DNA of 64,000 nt from Actinomadura formosensis NBRC 14204. Lineage in GTDB: Bacteria > Actinomycetota > Actinomycetes > Streptosporangiales > Streptosporangiaceae. Positions 17,594 to 27,400 of the stretch are shown piece by piece. The stretch lies in NCBI RefSeq assembly GCF_001552155.1, contig NZ_BCQQ01000018.1, forward strand, positions 1-64,000, in the 5' to 3' direction. The number at the start of each line of letters is the position of its first letter. Within the stretch, counting starts at the first letter, position 1. Below the pieces are notes generated by a model. The model worked only from the letters and a program-made list of their open reading frames with translations. It was not told the origin of the DNA and did no database searches. Position numbers and translations under genes: made by a program.

Positions 17594-18903
17594 GCGGGGC
17601 GGCGCAAGGAGGCGGCCCGCTCCAGCAGGATCTTGCGTTCGGGCGCGTTGCGGGTCAGTTCCGCGGCGCGCTCGAACTGCGTCCGGGCCTCGTCCAGCTG
17701 GCCGAGCCGGGCGAGGAGGTCCCCGCGGACGCTCGGCAGCAGGTGGTAGCCGCGCAGGGACGGCTCGTCCACCAGCGCGTCGGCGAGTGCGAGGCCCTTG
17801 TCCGGGCCGTGCGCCATGCCGACGGCGACCGCGCGGTTCAGTTCCACGACGGGGGACGGGGCGACGCTCGCGAGGACCGCGTAGAGGGACGCGATCTGTG
17901 CCCAGTCGGTGTCCTCGGCGGTGGGTGCCTGCGCGTGGCAGGCGGCGATCGCGGCCTGCAGGACGTACGGGCCGGGTGGCTCGCCGATCGCCTTCGCGCG
18001 GAGCAGGGCCGCGAATCCCCTGCGGATGAGGAGCCGGTCCCAGCGGCCGCGGTCCTGCTCCATGAGCGGGACGGGTTCGCCGGACGGCCCGGTGCGCGCG
18101 CGTGTCCGGGACGCCTGGATCTCCATGAGCGCGGCGAGCCCGTGCACCTCGGGTTCACCCGGCGCCAGTTCGGCGAGGATGCGGCCGAGGCGCAGAGCCT
18201 CCTGGCACAGGTCCGCCCGCACCCAGTCGCCGCCGCCGCTGGCCGCGTACCCCTCGTTGAAGATCAGGTAGACGACCTCCAGGACGGACGACAGCCGCGC
18301 CGCGCGGCCGGGCCCCTCGGGCACCTCGAACGGCACGCCCGCCTCCGACAGCGTCCGCTTCGCCCGGACGATCCGCTGCGCCACGGTCGGCTCGGAGACG
18401 AGGAACGCGTGCGCGATCTCCTCGGTGGTGAGGCCGCCGAGCATCCGCAGCGTCAGCGCGACCCGCGCCTGCACGGACAGGACGGGATGGCAGGCCGTGA
18501 AGATCAGCCGCAGGACGTCGTCCTCGATGTGCTCGTCGTCCGGGACGTCGAACTCCGCCGCCGGCCGCGTCTCCAGGTCGCGGCCCATCTCCGCCAGCTT
18601 GTGCTCGAACCGCCGCTCCCGGCGGATGCGGTCGATCGCGCGGCGCTTGCCGACGGCCATGAGCCAGGCGCCCGGGTTGTCCGGGACGCCTGACTCCGGC
18701 CACTGTTCGAGCGCGGCGACCAGCGCGTCCTGCGCGAGTTCCTCGGCGAGCCCGATGTCGTGCACCATCCGGGCGAGCCCGGCGATGATGCGCGCCGCCT
18801 CCAGCCGCCACACCGCGTCGATGCTCGCGTGCGCGGCGGATCCGCGCACGTCCGGCCCGTACGCGGATGATCCGTGCGCGGGGGGTTCGTCCGAAGCCGT
18901 CAC
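17587..18903 (-). CDS. ECF sigma factor of the ECF42 type with TPR-like C-terminal extension
   Basis: 438 residues. Sigma region 2 (AEELAQDALVAALEQWP; GAWLMAVGKRRAIDRIRR) and region 4 (TTEEIAHAFLVSEPTVAQRI) are followed by a long helical extension (VVYLIFNEGYAASGGGDWVR and a TPR-like C-terminus) that defines ECF42. In this group the extension replaces an anti-sigma factor. It lies 50 bp downstream of a YCII/DGPF gene, the canonical partner. Known ECF42 factors mostly control their own DGPF gene cluster. Its stop overlaps the stop of the convergent monooxygenase. Confidence 0.93.
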   Translation of the reverse strand: MTASDEPPAHGSSAYGPDVRGSAAHASIDAVWRLEAARIIAGLARMVHDIGLAEELAQDALVAALEQWPESGVPDNPGAWLMAVGKRRAIDRIRRERRFEHKLAEMGRDLETRPAAEFDVPDDEHIEDDVLRLIFTACHPVLSVQARVALTLRMLGGLTTEEIAHAFLVSEPTVAQRIVRAKRTLSEAGVPFEVPEGPGRAARLSSVLEVVYLIFNEGYAASGGGDWVRADLCQEALRLGRILAELAPGEPEVHGLAALMEIQASRTRARTGPSGEPVPLMEQDRGRWDRLLIRRGFAALLRAKAIGEPPGPYVLQAAIAACHAQAPTAEDTDWAQIASLYAVLASVAPSPVVELNRAVAVGMAHGPDKGLALADALVDEPSLRGYHLLPSVRGDLLARLGQLDEARTQFERAAELTRNAPERKILLERAASLRRPAQ

Positions 18904-18953
18904 GCCGCCGATGAGAGCACCCGCACCGGCCGCCGCGCAAGCTCAGCGGCCGA

Positions 18954-19307
18954 TCACTGCCCCGGGAAGGGGTCCTCCGGGCCGAACACCTGCTTGATGA
19001 CGCCCGTGCCGTCCCCGACGATCGACCAGAACCGCTTGGAGAGCTCGATCGCCTCCTCCCGGCTGCGCACCTCGATGAGGGCGAAGCCGACGACGCCCTC
19101 CTTGGCCTCGGCGAACGGGCCGTCGGTGACGGTGATCTTGCCGCTGGACGAGGTGATGCGGGTGCCGTACGGCTCCAGCCCGCCGGTCGCGAGCAGCACC
19201 CCGGCCCTGGCCATCTCCTCGATGAACTTGCCCATCTCCGCCTGGAGCTTCTCGTCCGGCGGCGCGTCGTCGGGGCCGTTGTCCGTGGTCATCATCATGA
19301 ACCGCAT
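18954..19307 (-). CDS. YCII-related (DGPF) protein, partner of ECF42 sigma
   Basis: 117 residues, starting MRFMMMTTDNGPDD behind an excellent GGAGGAAACAGC site. It has the family motif TDGPFAEAKEGVVGFALIEV. These small ferredoxin-like-fold proteins are always encoded with ECF42 sigma factors and are presumed targets or sensors; no enzyme reaction is established. First gene of a two-gene operon with the sigma gene. Confidence 0.93.
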   Translation of the reverse strand: MRFMMMTTDNGPDDAPPDEKLQAEMGKFIEEMARAGVLLATGGLEPYGTRITSSSGKITVTDGPFAEAKEGVVGFALIEVRSREEAIELSKRFWSIVGDGTGVIKQVFGPEDPFPGQ

Positions 19308-19616
19308 GCTGTTTCCTCCTTGTGTCCTTGCCCGGGTCATCCCCGGTCTTCGCTGACGCGTCGAACATGGGGTGAACGGATCGACATCTCGCCCGGATTT
19401 TTTCGGTTTTCTTTTCGGAACCGGAATCGTGCCAGGTCAGTGTGGTGTCGCTCGGGCATCCGGTTCAAAAACCGCAAGTCGCCACAAATCAGGATGTTCA
19501 GACCGGTGGGCAAGCGGTCCACCTGCGGGTAACTTTCTTCTCCGTAGGAAGATTTCTTGCACGCCGAGGAGGCATCCCGTGGAAGATCTAGCATCGGTCC
19601 GGGGGTGCGCGGGAGC
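19308..19616. other. 309-bp divergent intergenic region
   Basis: Lies between the leftward YCII/ECF42 operon and the rightward XRE regulator. Somewhat AT-richer than its surroundings (for example the run of T at about 19388-19416). No gene, hairpin terminator or clear operator could be recognised; it should contain both promoters. Confidence 0.5.
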
Positions 19617-20513
19617 ATGAGCCGACATCCGGACGAGTCGATCCCCATCGTGCAGGACCACCGGACCGCCGGGCCGACCGTGCTGCGGATGCTGGTCGGC
19701 GCGCAGCTGCGCCGCTTCCGCGAGGCCGCCCGGATCTCCACCGAGGCCGCGGGCTATGAGATCCGCGGCTCGCACTCCAAGATCAGCCGGATGGAGCTGG
19801 GCCGGGTCGGCTTCAAGGAACGCGACATCGCCGACCTCCTGACCCTCTACGGCGTGACCGACCCCGATGTCCGCGAGGAGCTTCTGGAGCTGGCCGAACA
19901 CGCCAACACCCCCGGCTGGTGGCAGGTGTACGGCGACGTGGTGCCCAGCTGGTTCGAGCCCTACCTCGGCCTGGAGCAGGGCGCCGTCGTGATCCGTGTC
20001 TATGAGATTCAGAACGTCCCGGAGCTGCTGCAGACCCCCGACTACGCGCGCACACTCATCACCGCCCGCCACCCCGAGGCGTCCCAGGCCGAGATCGAGC
20101 GGCGGGTCGAACTGCGCATGGCGCGCCGCCGCGTGTTCGACCGCCGCGAGCCGCTGAAGCTGTGGGCCGTCCTGGACGAGGCGGTGCTGCGCCGCGTCGT
20201 CGGCGGCCCCGCCACGATGCGCGCCCAGCTTGAGCACCTGATCGAGATGGCGGCGCTGCCCAACATCACCGTGCAGGTCCTGCCGTTCACGGCCGGAGGG
20301 CACGCGGCCGAGGGCGGCCCGGTGACGCTGCTCCGGTTCGCCGAGCCCGAACTGCCCGACATCGTCTACCTGGAGCAGCTCACCGGCGCCCTCTACCCGG
20401 ACCGGGCGTCCGACATCGCCCGCTACCGGGACGTCCTGAACCAGCTCGGCGTCCAGGCCGAACCGCCGTCCCGCACGCCGGAGATCCTCCGGGCCGTCCT
20501 CGCCGGCCGCTGA
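19617..20513 (+). CDS. XRE-family regulator with DUF5753, without a DUF397 partner
   Basis: 298 residues, clearly paralogous to the regulator at 5645: HTH (VGAQLRRFREAARISTEAAG; SHSKISRMELGRVGFKERD) and DUF5753 (NTPGWWQVYGDVVPSWFEPY; EIQNVPELLQTPDYAR; HAAEGGPVTLLRF). GGGAGC precedes the ATG. Unlike the first copy no DUF397 gene follows: its stop is one base from the convergent stop of the reductase gene. It may act alone or with a partner elsewhere. Confidence 0.92.
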   Translation: MSRHPDESIPIVQDHRTAGPTVLRMLVGAQLRRFREAARISTEAAGYEIRGSHSKISRMELGRVGFKERDIADLLTLYGVTDPDVREELLELAEHANTPGWWQVYGDVVPSWFEPYLGLEQGAVVIRVYEIQNVPELLQTPDYARTLITARHPEASQAEIERRVELRMARRRVFDRREPLKLWAVLDEAVLRRVVGGPATMRAQLEHLIEMAALPNITVQVLPFTAGGHAAEGGPVTLLRFAEPELPDIVYLEQLTGALYPDRASDIARYRDVLNQLGVQAEPPSRTPEILRAVLAGR

Positions 20514-20514
20514 G

Positions 20515-21075
20515 CTACTTGGCGGCCGGGACGTAGGTCGCGATGATGACGCCGGTCGTGAAGACCTTGGTGTCGGCCAGCTCGAACGATGCCGCGAAGC
20601 CCTTCCGGGTGAGCAGCTCCTCGGGGTCGCCGGGGCCGACGATCACGGGGTGGATCCAGAGGCGCAGCTCGTCCAGCAGGCCGTGCTCCACGAGCGTGCG
20701 CGACACCGGGCCGAAGCCGTACTGCAGGATGTCCTGGCCGTCCTGCTCCTTGAGCTTGGTGAGCTCGGCGACGGCCTCGGACCGGGGGATCGCCGTCGAG
20801 TCGCCCCAGGCCGGCTTCTTCAGGGAGTCGGACACGACGTAGTGGGGCAGGGTGTTCATCCGGACGCCGAAGTCACCGGTCGACTCCTCCATCGCCGGCC
20901 ACGCCTGCGAGAAGCCCTCGAACGTCTTGCGCCCCATCAGCAGGGCGTCGCAGGAGAACAGCAGATCCCGCGCGTAGCCGGCGGCCTCGTCCTGGAAGTA
21001 CGCCGAAGTCCAGTTCTGCGGGTTCTCGATGACGCCGTCGAGCGACACGTACGTCGAGTTGATGATCTTGCGCAT
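20515..21075 (-). CDS. Dihydrofolate-reductase-fold protein (RibD C-terminal family)
   Basis: 186 residues. Starts MRKIINSTYVSLDGVIENPQ, with DALLMGRKTFEGFSQAWPAM and the NADPH-site-like ILQYGFGPVSRTLVEHGLLD and LWIHPVIVGPG segments, all typical of the RibD_C/DHFR-like family of small reductases. Function beyond NADPH-dependent reduction is unknown for most members; true folate or riboflavin roles are unlikely given the context. It converges on the XRE gene with a single base between the stops. Confidence 0.9.
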   Translation of the reverse strand: MRKIINSTYVSLDGVIENPQNWTSAYFQDEAAGYARDLLFSCDALLMGRKTFEGFSQAWPAMEESTGDFGVRMNTLPHYVVSDSLKKPAWGDSTAIPRSEAVAELTKLKEQDGQDILQYGFGPVSRTLVEHGLLDELRLWIHPVIVGPGDPEELLTRKGFAASFELADTKVFTTGVIIATYVPAAK

Positions 21076-21196
21076 GATGTCCTCCGTGAGATCGGATCGT
21101 GCTGTCCTTCTCGCTTGCTGGAACCACCATGCGCGACACCGTTTACGGGATTCTTACGGTCGCCTTCCGCGCATCGCTCCGCGTTAGGGTCGGAGC

Positions 21197-24100
21197 GTGC
21201 GATTCGGGGTACTCGGTCCGCTCGCCGTCTGGACCGACGACGGTGAGCTGGTGCCCGTACCCGGCCTGAAGGTCCGGGCGCTGCTGGCCGACCTGCTGGT
21301 GCACGAGGGCCGTCCCGTGCCCGCGGACCGGCTGATCGACGACCTGTGGGGCGGTGAGCAGGGCGGGGCACTGCCCGGCAACCCGATGGGGGCGCTGTCG
21401 GCGAAGGTGTCGCAGCTGCGCCGGGTCCTGGAGGACGCCGAACCGGGGGCGCGGGCGCTGGTCGAGTCGCGTCCCGCCGGGTATCTGCTGGGCGCCGGCG
21501 ACGAGCGGGTGGACGCGCGGCGGTTCCAGATCCTGGTGGAGCGGGCGCGCCGGGCGGAGGAGCCGAAGGAGCGCGCGGAACTGCTGGCCGAGGCGCTGGG
21601 CCTGTGGCGCGGCCCCGCCTTGGCGGACTTCGCCGACGAGCCGTTCACCCGTGCGGCGATCGCGCGGCTGGCCGAGCTGCGGCTGACCGCGCTGGAGGAG
21701 CACGCCGAAGTGCGGCTCGACCTGGGCGAGCACGGCGCGCTGGCGGGAGAACTCGGCGACGCGGCCCGGGAGCATCCGCTGCGGGAGCGCCTGCGCGCCG
21801 CGCACATGCGGGCGCTGTACCGGGCGGGACGCCAGAACGAGGCGCTGGAGAGCTACGAGCGGTACCGGGCGCTGCTCGCCGGCGAGCTGGGCCTCGACCC
21901 CGGCTCCGAGCTGGCCGGTCTGCAGCGCGCGATCCTGCGGCAGGACCCCGCCCTGGACGCGCCCGCCCCGCCGCCGTCCCGCCGCCGGTCGAACCTGCCC
22001 GTACCGCCCACCGAGCTGATCGGGCGGGACGACGCGGTCCGCGACATCCGCGCCCGCATCGGCACCGACCGGCTGGTCACGCTGACCGGGCCGGGCGGGG
22101 TGGGCAAGACGCGGCTGGCGATCGAGACCGCGTCCGGGCTCGTGGACGCGTTCGGCGACGGCGTGTGGATGGCGGAGCTGGCCGGCTTCGAACGCTCGAC
22201 CGTCCCGGATCTGGCGGACGTCGTGACCGCGATCCTCGACCTGCGGGACGCGCCGGGGGCCCCGGAGGCGGCGCTCGACCGGCTCGCGGCGGCGCTCGGC
22301 GCGCGCCGGCTGCTGCTCGTCCTCGACAACTGCGAACACGTGATCGAGCAGGCCGCCGGGCTGGTGGAGCGGCTGCTGCGGAAGGTCCCCGGGGTGCGGG
22401 TCCTCGCGACGAGCCGGGAGCCGCTCGGGCTGCCCGGCGAGGTGGTGTGGGCCGTCCCGCCGCTGGACGTGCCGCGCGAGCGGGACGATCCGGCGGAGTC
22501 GAGCGCGGTCCGGCTGTTCGCGGCGCGGGCGCAGGCGGCGGCCCGCGGCTTCCGGCTGGACGCGGGCACGGCCGGCCCGGTCGGGGAGCTGTGCCGGCGG
22601 CTGGACGGCCTGCCGCTCGCGCTGGAACTGGCCGCGACCAAGGTGCGCGCGCTCGGGATCCAGGGCCTCCTCGACCGGCTCGACGACCGGTTCCGGCTGC
22701 TGTCGTCCGGGCATCGCGGCGCTCCGGCCCGGCAGCGGACGCTGACCGCGATGATCGACTGGAGCTGGGACCTGCTGACCGAGCCGGAGCGGGCGGTCCT
22801 GCGGCGGCTGTCGGTGCACGCCGACGGCTGCGCCGCCGAGTCGGCCGAGGCGGTGTGCGCCGGCGCGGACGTCCCCGAGGCGGAGGTCCTGGACGTCCTG
22901 GTCCGGCTGGTCGACCGCTCGCTCGTCGTCATGACCGAACGCGCCGGCGAGGGGCCGCGCTACCGGCTGCTGGAGTCGGTCGCCGCCTACGCCGCCGACC
23001 GGCTGGCGGAGGCGGGCGAGACCGAGCGGACGCGGGCCGCGCACGGCCGCCACTACACCGGCCTGGCCGAACGCGCGGAACGCCACCTCTACGGGCCCGA
23101 GCAGGCGTACTGGCTGCGCAGGCTCGACCTGGAGTCGGCGAACCTGCGGGCCGCGCTCGACGCCCTGCCGGGCGGCGCGGCGCTGCGGCTGGCCAACGCG
23201 CTCGCCTGGTACTGGTTCCTGCGCGGCCGGCTGAGCGAGGCGCTGCGGTCGCTGGACGCCGCGATCGGCGTGGACGGCCCGGTCCGCGACCGGGCGAGGG
23301 CGCTGACCTGGCGGGCCGGGCTGTCGGTCCTGAAGGGCGTCCCCGGAGACTGGACGCCCCGCCGTGACGAGGCCCTGCGGCTCGTGGACGAGGCGGCGGA
23401 CGCGCGCCTCGCCGCCTGGGCGCGCTGGTTCCTGATGTTCGCCCAGTTCGAACTGGACGATGCCGGGGCGAACGCGGTCATGCTGGACGAGGCGCTGGCC
23501 GAGTTCCGGGCGTCCGGCGACCGGTGGGGCGAGGCGGCCTCGCTGATCCTGCGCGCCAAGCACGCCCACGCGCACGGCGACCCCGCCGCGCTGGAACGTG
23601 ACGCGGAGCGCGCCGCCGCGCTGTTCGGCGAGGTCGGGGACCGCTGGGGCCGGCTCCAGGCGATCGAATGGCTCGGCGCGGCGGCCGAGCTGACCGGCGA
23701 CTACGAACGCGCGGAACGGCTGCAGCGGGACGGGCAGCGGATGGCCGAGGAACTGCACATGTGGCCGGACGTCGCCGTCCGGATGGCGTGGCGCGGCTGG
23801 GTCGCCCACCTGCGCGGCGACCACGCGTCCGCGCGGCGGCTGTTCGGGCGGGCGCACCGGGTGGCGGTGGAGCAGGGGTTCGCGCAGGCTGTGACGTTCG
23901 CCGATCTCGGGCTCGGGCTGGTGGCGCGCCGCGAGGGACGCCTCGACGACGCCGAGGACCGGCTTCGCCGCATGCTGGCGGCGGTGTCGCCGGAGGAGTT
24001 CCCGCCGCTGTATCTGCCGCTGGTCCAGACGGGCCTCGGATATGTGGCCGAGGCGCGCGGCGACGCCGCGCGGGCCGTCCGGTACCAGCGGGACGCGCTG

Positions 24101-24400
24101 ACCGTCGCGATCAGGCTGGAGTCGCCGCGCGATCTGGCGTTCTCGCTGGAGGGGCTGGCCGCGGCGCTCGGCCTGGCCGGACGCTCCGGGGACGCGGCGG
24201 CGGCGCTGGCGACGGCGGCGGCCGTCCGGGCGTCGGCCGGGCTGCGGCCCGGTCCCGCCGAGCGGGAGGACATCGACCGCGCCGCCGCGCGTGCCGGGGA
24301 TCCGGCCGCGTCAGGGGCCGTCCTGGAGCCGGTCGACATCCTCCGGCGCGCCGAGTCCGTCCCGCCGGAGGGGGTCTCCGTCTGGGCGCCGCCTGGATGA
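21197..24400 (+). CDS. AfsR/SARP-type regulator: BTAD plus NB-ARC-like ATPase plus TPR
   Basis: 1067 residues. Order: N-terminal winged-helix/OmpR-like DNA-binding domain (MRFGVLGPLAVW; PLRRVL-type end at RLRRVLEDAE), bacterial transcriptional activator domain to ~residue 255 (ENEALESYERYRALLAGELG), then a STAND ATPase with Walker A GPGGVGKT near residue 298 and Walker B LLLVLDNCEHV, and C-terminal helical TPR-like repeats. Such proteins activate specialised metabolite or transport genes. It is followed after 91 bp by a four-gene ABC exporter operon on the same strand, its most obvious target. No biosynthetic genes are near. Confidence 0.92.
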   Translation: MRFGVLGPLAVWTDDGELVPVPGLKVRALLADLLVHEGRPVPADRLIDDLWGGEQGGALPGNPMGALSAKVSQLRRVLEDAEPGARALVESRPAGYLLGAGDERVDARRFQILVERARRAEEPKERAELLAEALGLWRGPALADFADEPFTRAAIARLAELRLTALEEHAEVRLDLGEHGALAGELGDAAREHPLRERLRAAHMRALYRAGRQNEALESYERYRALLAGELGLDPGSELAGLQRAILRQDPALDAPAPPPSRRRSNLPVPPTELIGRDDAVRDIRARIGTDRLVTLTGPGGVGKTRLAIETASGLVDAFGDGVWMAELAGFERSTVPDLADVVTAILDLRDAPGAPEAALDRLAAALGARRLLLVLDNCEHVIEQAAGLVERLLRKVPGVRVLATSREPLGLPGEVVWAVPPLDVPRERDDPAESSAVRLFAARAQAAARGFRLDAGTAGPVGELCRRLDGLPLALELAATKVRALGIQGLLDRLDDRFRLLSSGHRGAPARQRTLTAMIDWSWDLLTEPERAVLRRLSVHADGCAAESAEAVCAGADVPEAEVLDVLVRLVDRSLVVMTERAGEGPRYRLLESVAAYAADRLAEAGETERTRAAHGRHYTGLAERAERHLYGPEQAYWLRRLDLESANLRAALDALPGGAALRLANALAWYWFLRGRLSEALRSLDAAIGVDGPVRDRARALTWRAGLSVLKGVPGDWTPRRDEALRLVDEAADARLAAWARWFLMFAQFELDDAGANAVMLDEALAEFRASGDRWGEAASLILRAKHAHAHGDPAALERDAERAAALFGEVGDRWGRLQAIEWLGAAAELTGDYERAERLQRDGQRMAEELHMWPDVAVRMAWRGWVAHLRGDHASARRLFGRAHRVAVEQGFAQAVTFADLGLGLVARREGRLDDAEDRLRRMLAAVSPEEFPPLYLPLVQTGLGYVAEARGDAARAVRYQRDALTVAIRLESPRDLAFSLEGLAAALGLAGRSGDAAAALATAAAVRASAGLRPGPAEREDIDRAAARAGDPAASGAVLEPVDILRRAESVPPEGVSVWAPPG

Positions 24401-24448
24401 TTTTCCGGTTATTGCAGGAACGTTGCGGAACATCACGGAATCATCGCG

Positions 24449-24476
24449 GCCCCTTGTGGTATAGGCCACAGCGGGG
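24449..24476. promoter_or_regulatory. Inverted repeat upstream of the ABC exporter operon
   Basis: TGTGG-TATAGG-CCACA (24455-24470) flanked by CCCC and GGGG. The TATAGG centre looks like a -10 element embedded in an operator, 20 bp before the GTG of the first permease gene. A regulator footprint here could control the operon. Confidence 0.35.
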
Positions 24477-24491
24477 TGAGCATGATCGACT

Positions 24492-27400
24492 GTGAGACTC
24501 CGGGGGCTGGTTCTCAGGCGCATGGCGGGCGATCGCATGCTGATCCTCGCCGCGTGCGCGACCGCGCTGTTCGCGACCACCGTGCTCACCACCCTCGTCG
24601 GCTACACCGGGTCGGTGACCCGCGAGGGCCTGCGGCGCACCCTGGCGGAGGCGACCGCCGACACGACCGGGACCGTGATCGGCGCGCACGTCCCCGGCGG
24701 GGGCCTCACCAAGGTGCAGGACCGGATCGGCGGGGCGCTCAAGGAGATCTACGGGGACGTCCCGCTGTCGGTCTCGATGAGCGTGCGCAGCGACACCTAC
24801 ACGCTGCCCGGCCAGGAGAACAGCGCCCATCCCGACCTGACCGCGTTCCAGACCTTCACCGGGATCGAGCGGCACGCGCGGCTCGTCAGGGGACGCTGGC
24901 CCCGCGAAGGCGGCGAGCCGATCGAGGCGGTCCTGCCCGAACCGGCCGCTCGCGCCGTCCACGCGGACGTGGACGACGTCCTCACCCTGCACGGGCGCGT
25001 CGACAAGAAATCGGTCGTGCGGGTCCGCGTCGTCGGGGTGTTCGAGGTCCCCGACCCGGGTGCGTACTTCTGGCAGGACGACCGGCTCGTCACGGCCGGC
25101 GTCGTCCGGCTCGACTACACCACGTACGGGCCGTTCGTGGTGCCGCCCGGCGTGTTCGCGCAGCGCTTCACCGGAACCGGCGTGGACGCCCGCTTCACGG
25201 TCCTGCCCGACCTGCGCCGGCTGGACGCCGGCGACCTCGGCCCCCTCCGCGACCGGGTCGCCGGCACCCGGGCCACCTTCGCGAAGGCGGGCGGCGGCGG
25301 GGCGCAGTACACCGTCGTGACGAGGCTGCCCGAGCTGACCGGGCACCTGCACGACGCGGTGCTCGTCGCCCGCTCCACGATGCTCATCCCGGTGATCCAG
25401 CTGATCCTGCTCGCCGGGTGCGCGTGGCTGCTCGTCTCGCGGCTGCTCGCCGACCACCGGCGCGGCGAGGTCGCGCTGCTGCGCACCCGCGGCGTCGGGA
25501 TGCGGCAGCTCGCCGGCCTCGGCTTCGCCGAGGGACTGCTGATCGCCCTGCCCGCCGCCGTGCTCGGCCCCCTGCTCGCCGGTCCGCTGCTGCGGCTCGC
25601 GAGCCACGCCCCCGCCGTCCGGGCGTCCGGGCTGCGGCTCGACCCCGGACCGCTCGCGCCGCTGTGGATCGTCTCGGCGGTCACCGCGCTGCTCTGCGCC
25701 GCCGCCCTGACGCTCCCGGCACTGCGCGGCGCCAACCGCACGTTCGTGGAGGTGCAGGCCGGGATCGGCCGCCCGCCGCGCGGCGGCCTGCTCGGCTCGG
25801 GCGCCGACCTCGCGCTGCTGCTGGTCGCCGGGCTCGCCCTCTGGCAGCTCACCCGGTACGGCGCGACCGGCGCGGACCTCGCCGCCGGCGTCGACCCGTT
25901 CATCGTGTCCAGCCCGGCCCTCGCGCTGCTCGCCGGCGGCGTCCTCATGCTCCGGCTGCTGCCGGTCGTGTCGCGGGTCGCCGAACGGGCCGCCACCCGG
26001 GGGCTCGGGCTCGTTCCCGTCCTCGGCACCCGGCAGGTCGGGCGGCGGCGGCTCCGGTACGCGGGCCCCGTCCTGCTGCTCGCCATGGCGATGGCCGTCG
26101 GGGTGCTGTCGGTCGTGACGATGGCGACCTGGCACCGCTCCCAGGCCGACCAGGCCGACTTCCAGAGCGGAGCCGACCTGCGGCTGGCCGACACCGCCGC
26201 CACCGGCGGCCCCACGCCGCTCGGCCACGGCGGGCGGTTCGCCGCGCTGCCCGGCGTCACCTCCGCGACCGGGGTGCTGCGCTCGGACGCCGACCTCGGC
26301 ACCAGCCCGGCGACCCTCCTCGGGGTGGACGCGCGGGCGCTCGGCGGGATCCTGCGCGTCCAGCCCGGGCTGCACCGCGACCTGCGGCTGGACGGGCTGG
26401 CGAAGGCCCGCCCCGCCGCGCCCGCGCTGGCCCTCCCGGGAAGGCCCGGCCGGCTGAGCTTCGACGTGCGGCTGACCCACGACGGGCCGTACCCCCCAGA
26501 GCTCAAAGGGGGGAGGTCGCAGGGCGGCAAGTCCTTCCACCTCGCGGTGACGATCGTGGACGGCCGCGGGGTGGCCCGGCGGGCGATGCTGCCGGGCGTC
26601 GCCGCCGACGGCAAGGAGCACACCCTCACCCTGGACGCCGCCGCCCTCGCCGGGCCGGACGGCGTCCTCACCTACCCGCTGGCGGTCCGGGGCGTCCACT
26701 ACCTCTACGACACCAACCCCGTCTCCGGGCAGCTCGCCCTCGACGTCCTGCGGGTGCGCGGCGACGGCGGCGCGGACGCGACGCTGCCCGCCGGCGGCCG
26801 CTGGGACGCCTTCGGCCAGACCAAGGACTCAGAGGTGAAGATCACCCCCCATGCCGAGGAGGCGAAGGGCGCACTGCTGCGGCTGTCCATCCCGCGCACC
26901 TCGTCCAAGCTGGTCTTTGGCGGGCTGCGGGGTGACATCTACCTGCCCGTCGCCGATGTCACGGTCCATGCGATGGTCGCCACGGCCACCCCGCCCGCCC
27001 ACGACGGGATCAACACCGACCTCCAGCCGTCCGTCCCCGGCGTCATCACGAGCGCACTGGCCGCGCGCATCAAGGTCGGTGTCGGCGGCACGGTGACCCT
27101 GGGCACCCCCGGCGCCCAGCAGCCGATCCGGGTGGCGGGGATCGCGCCGGCGCTGCCGAGCGTGCCGGACGGGCAGCCCGCCGCCCTCGTCGACCTGCCC
27201 ACGCTGACCGAGCGGCGGCTCGCCGTGAGCGGCGCGGACCCGGCGGGCATCGCGCCCGGCGAATGGTGGGCCTCGGTGCGCGGCGACCGCACCGGCCCGG
27301 CGGTGCGGGCCCTCGCCGCCCACCCCGACTGGGGCAAGGTCGCCGCGGACCGCGCCGCGCTGCGCACCCGGCTCCGCAACGCCCCGCTCGGCGCGGGACT

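Noticed and set aside
21143..23857. A 904-codon minus-strand frame inside the AfsR-type gene
   Set aside because: Shadow of the real 1067-aa protein, which has all expected motifs.
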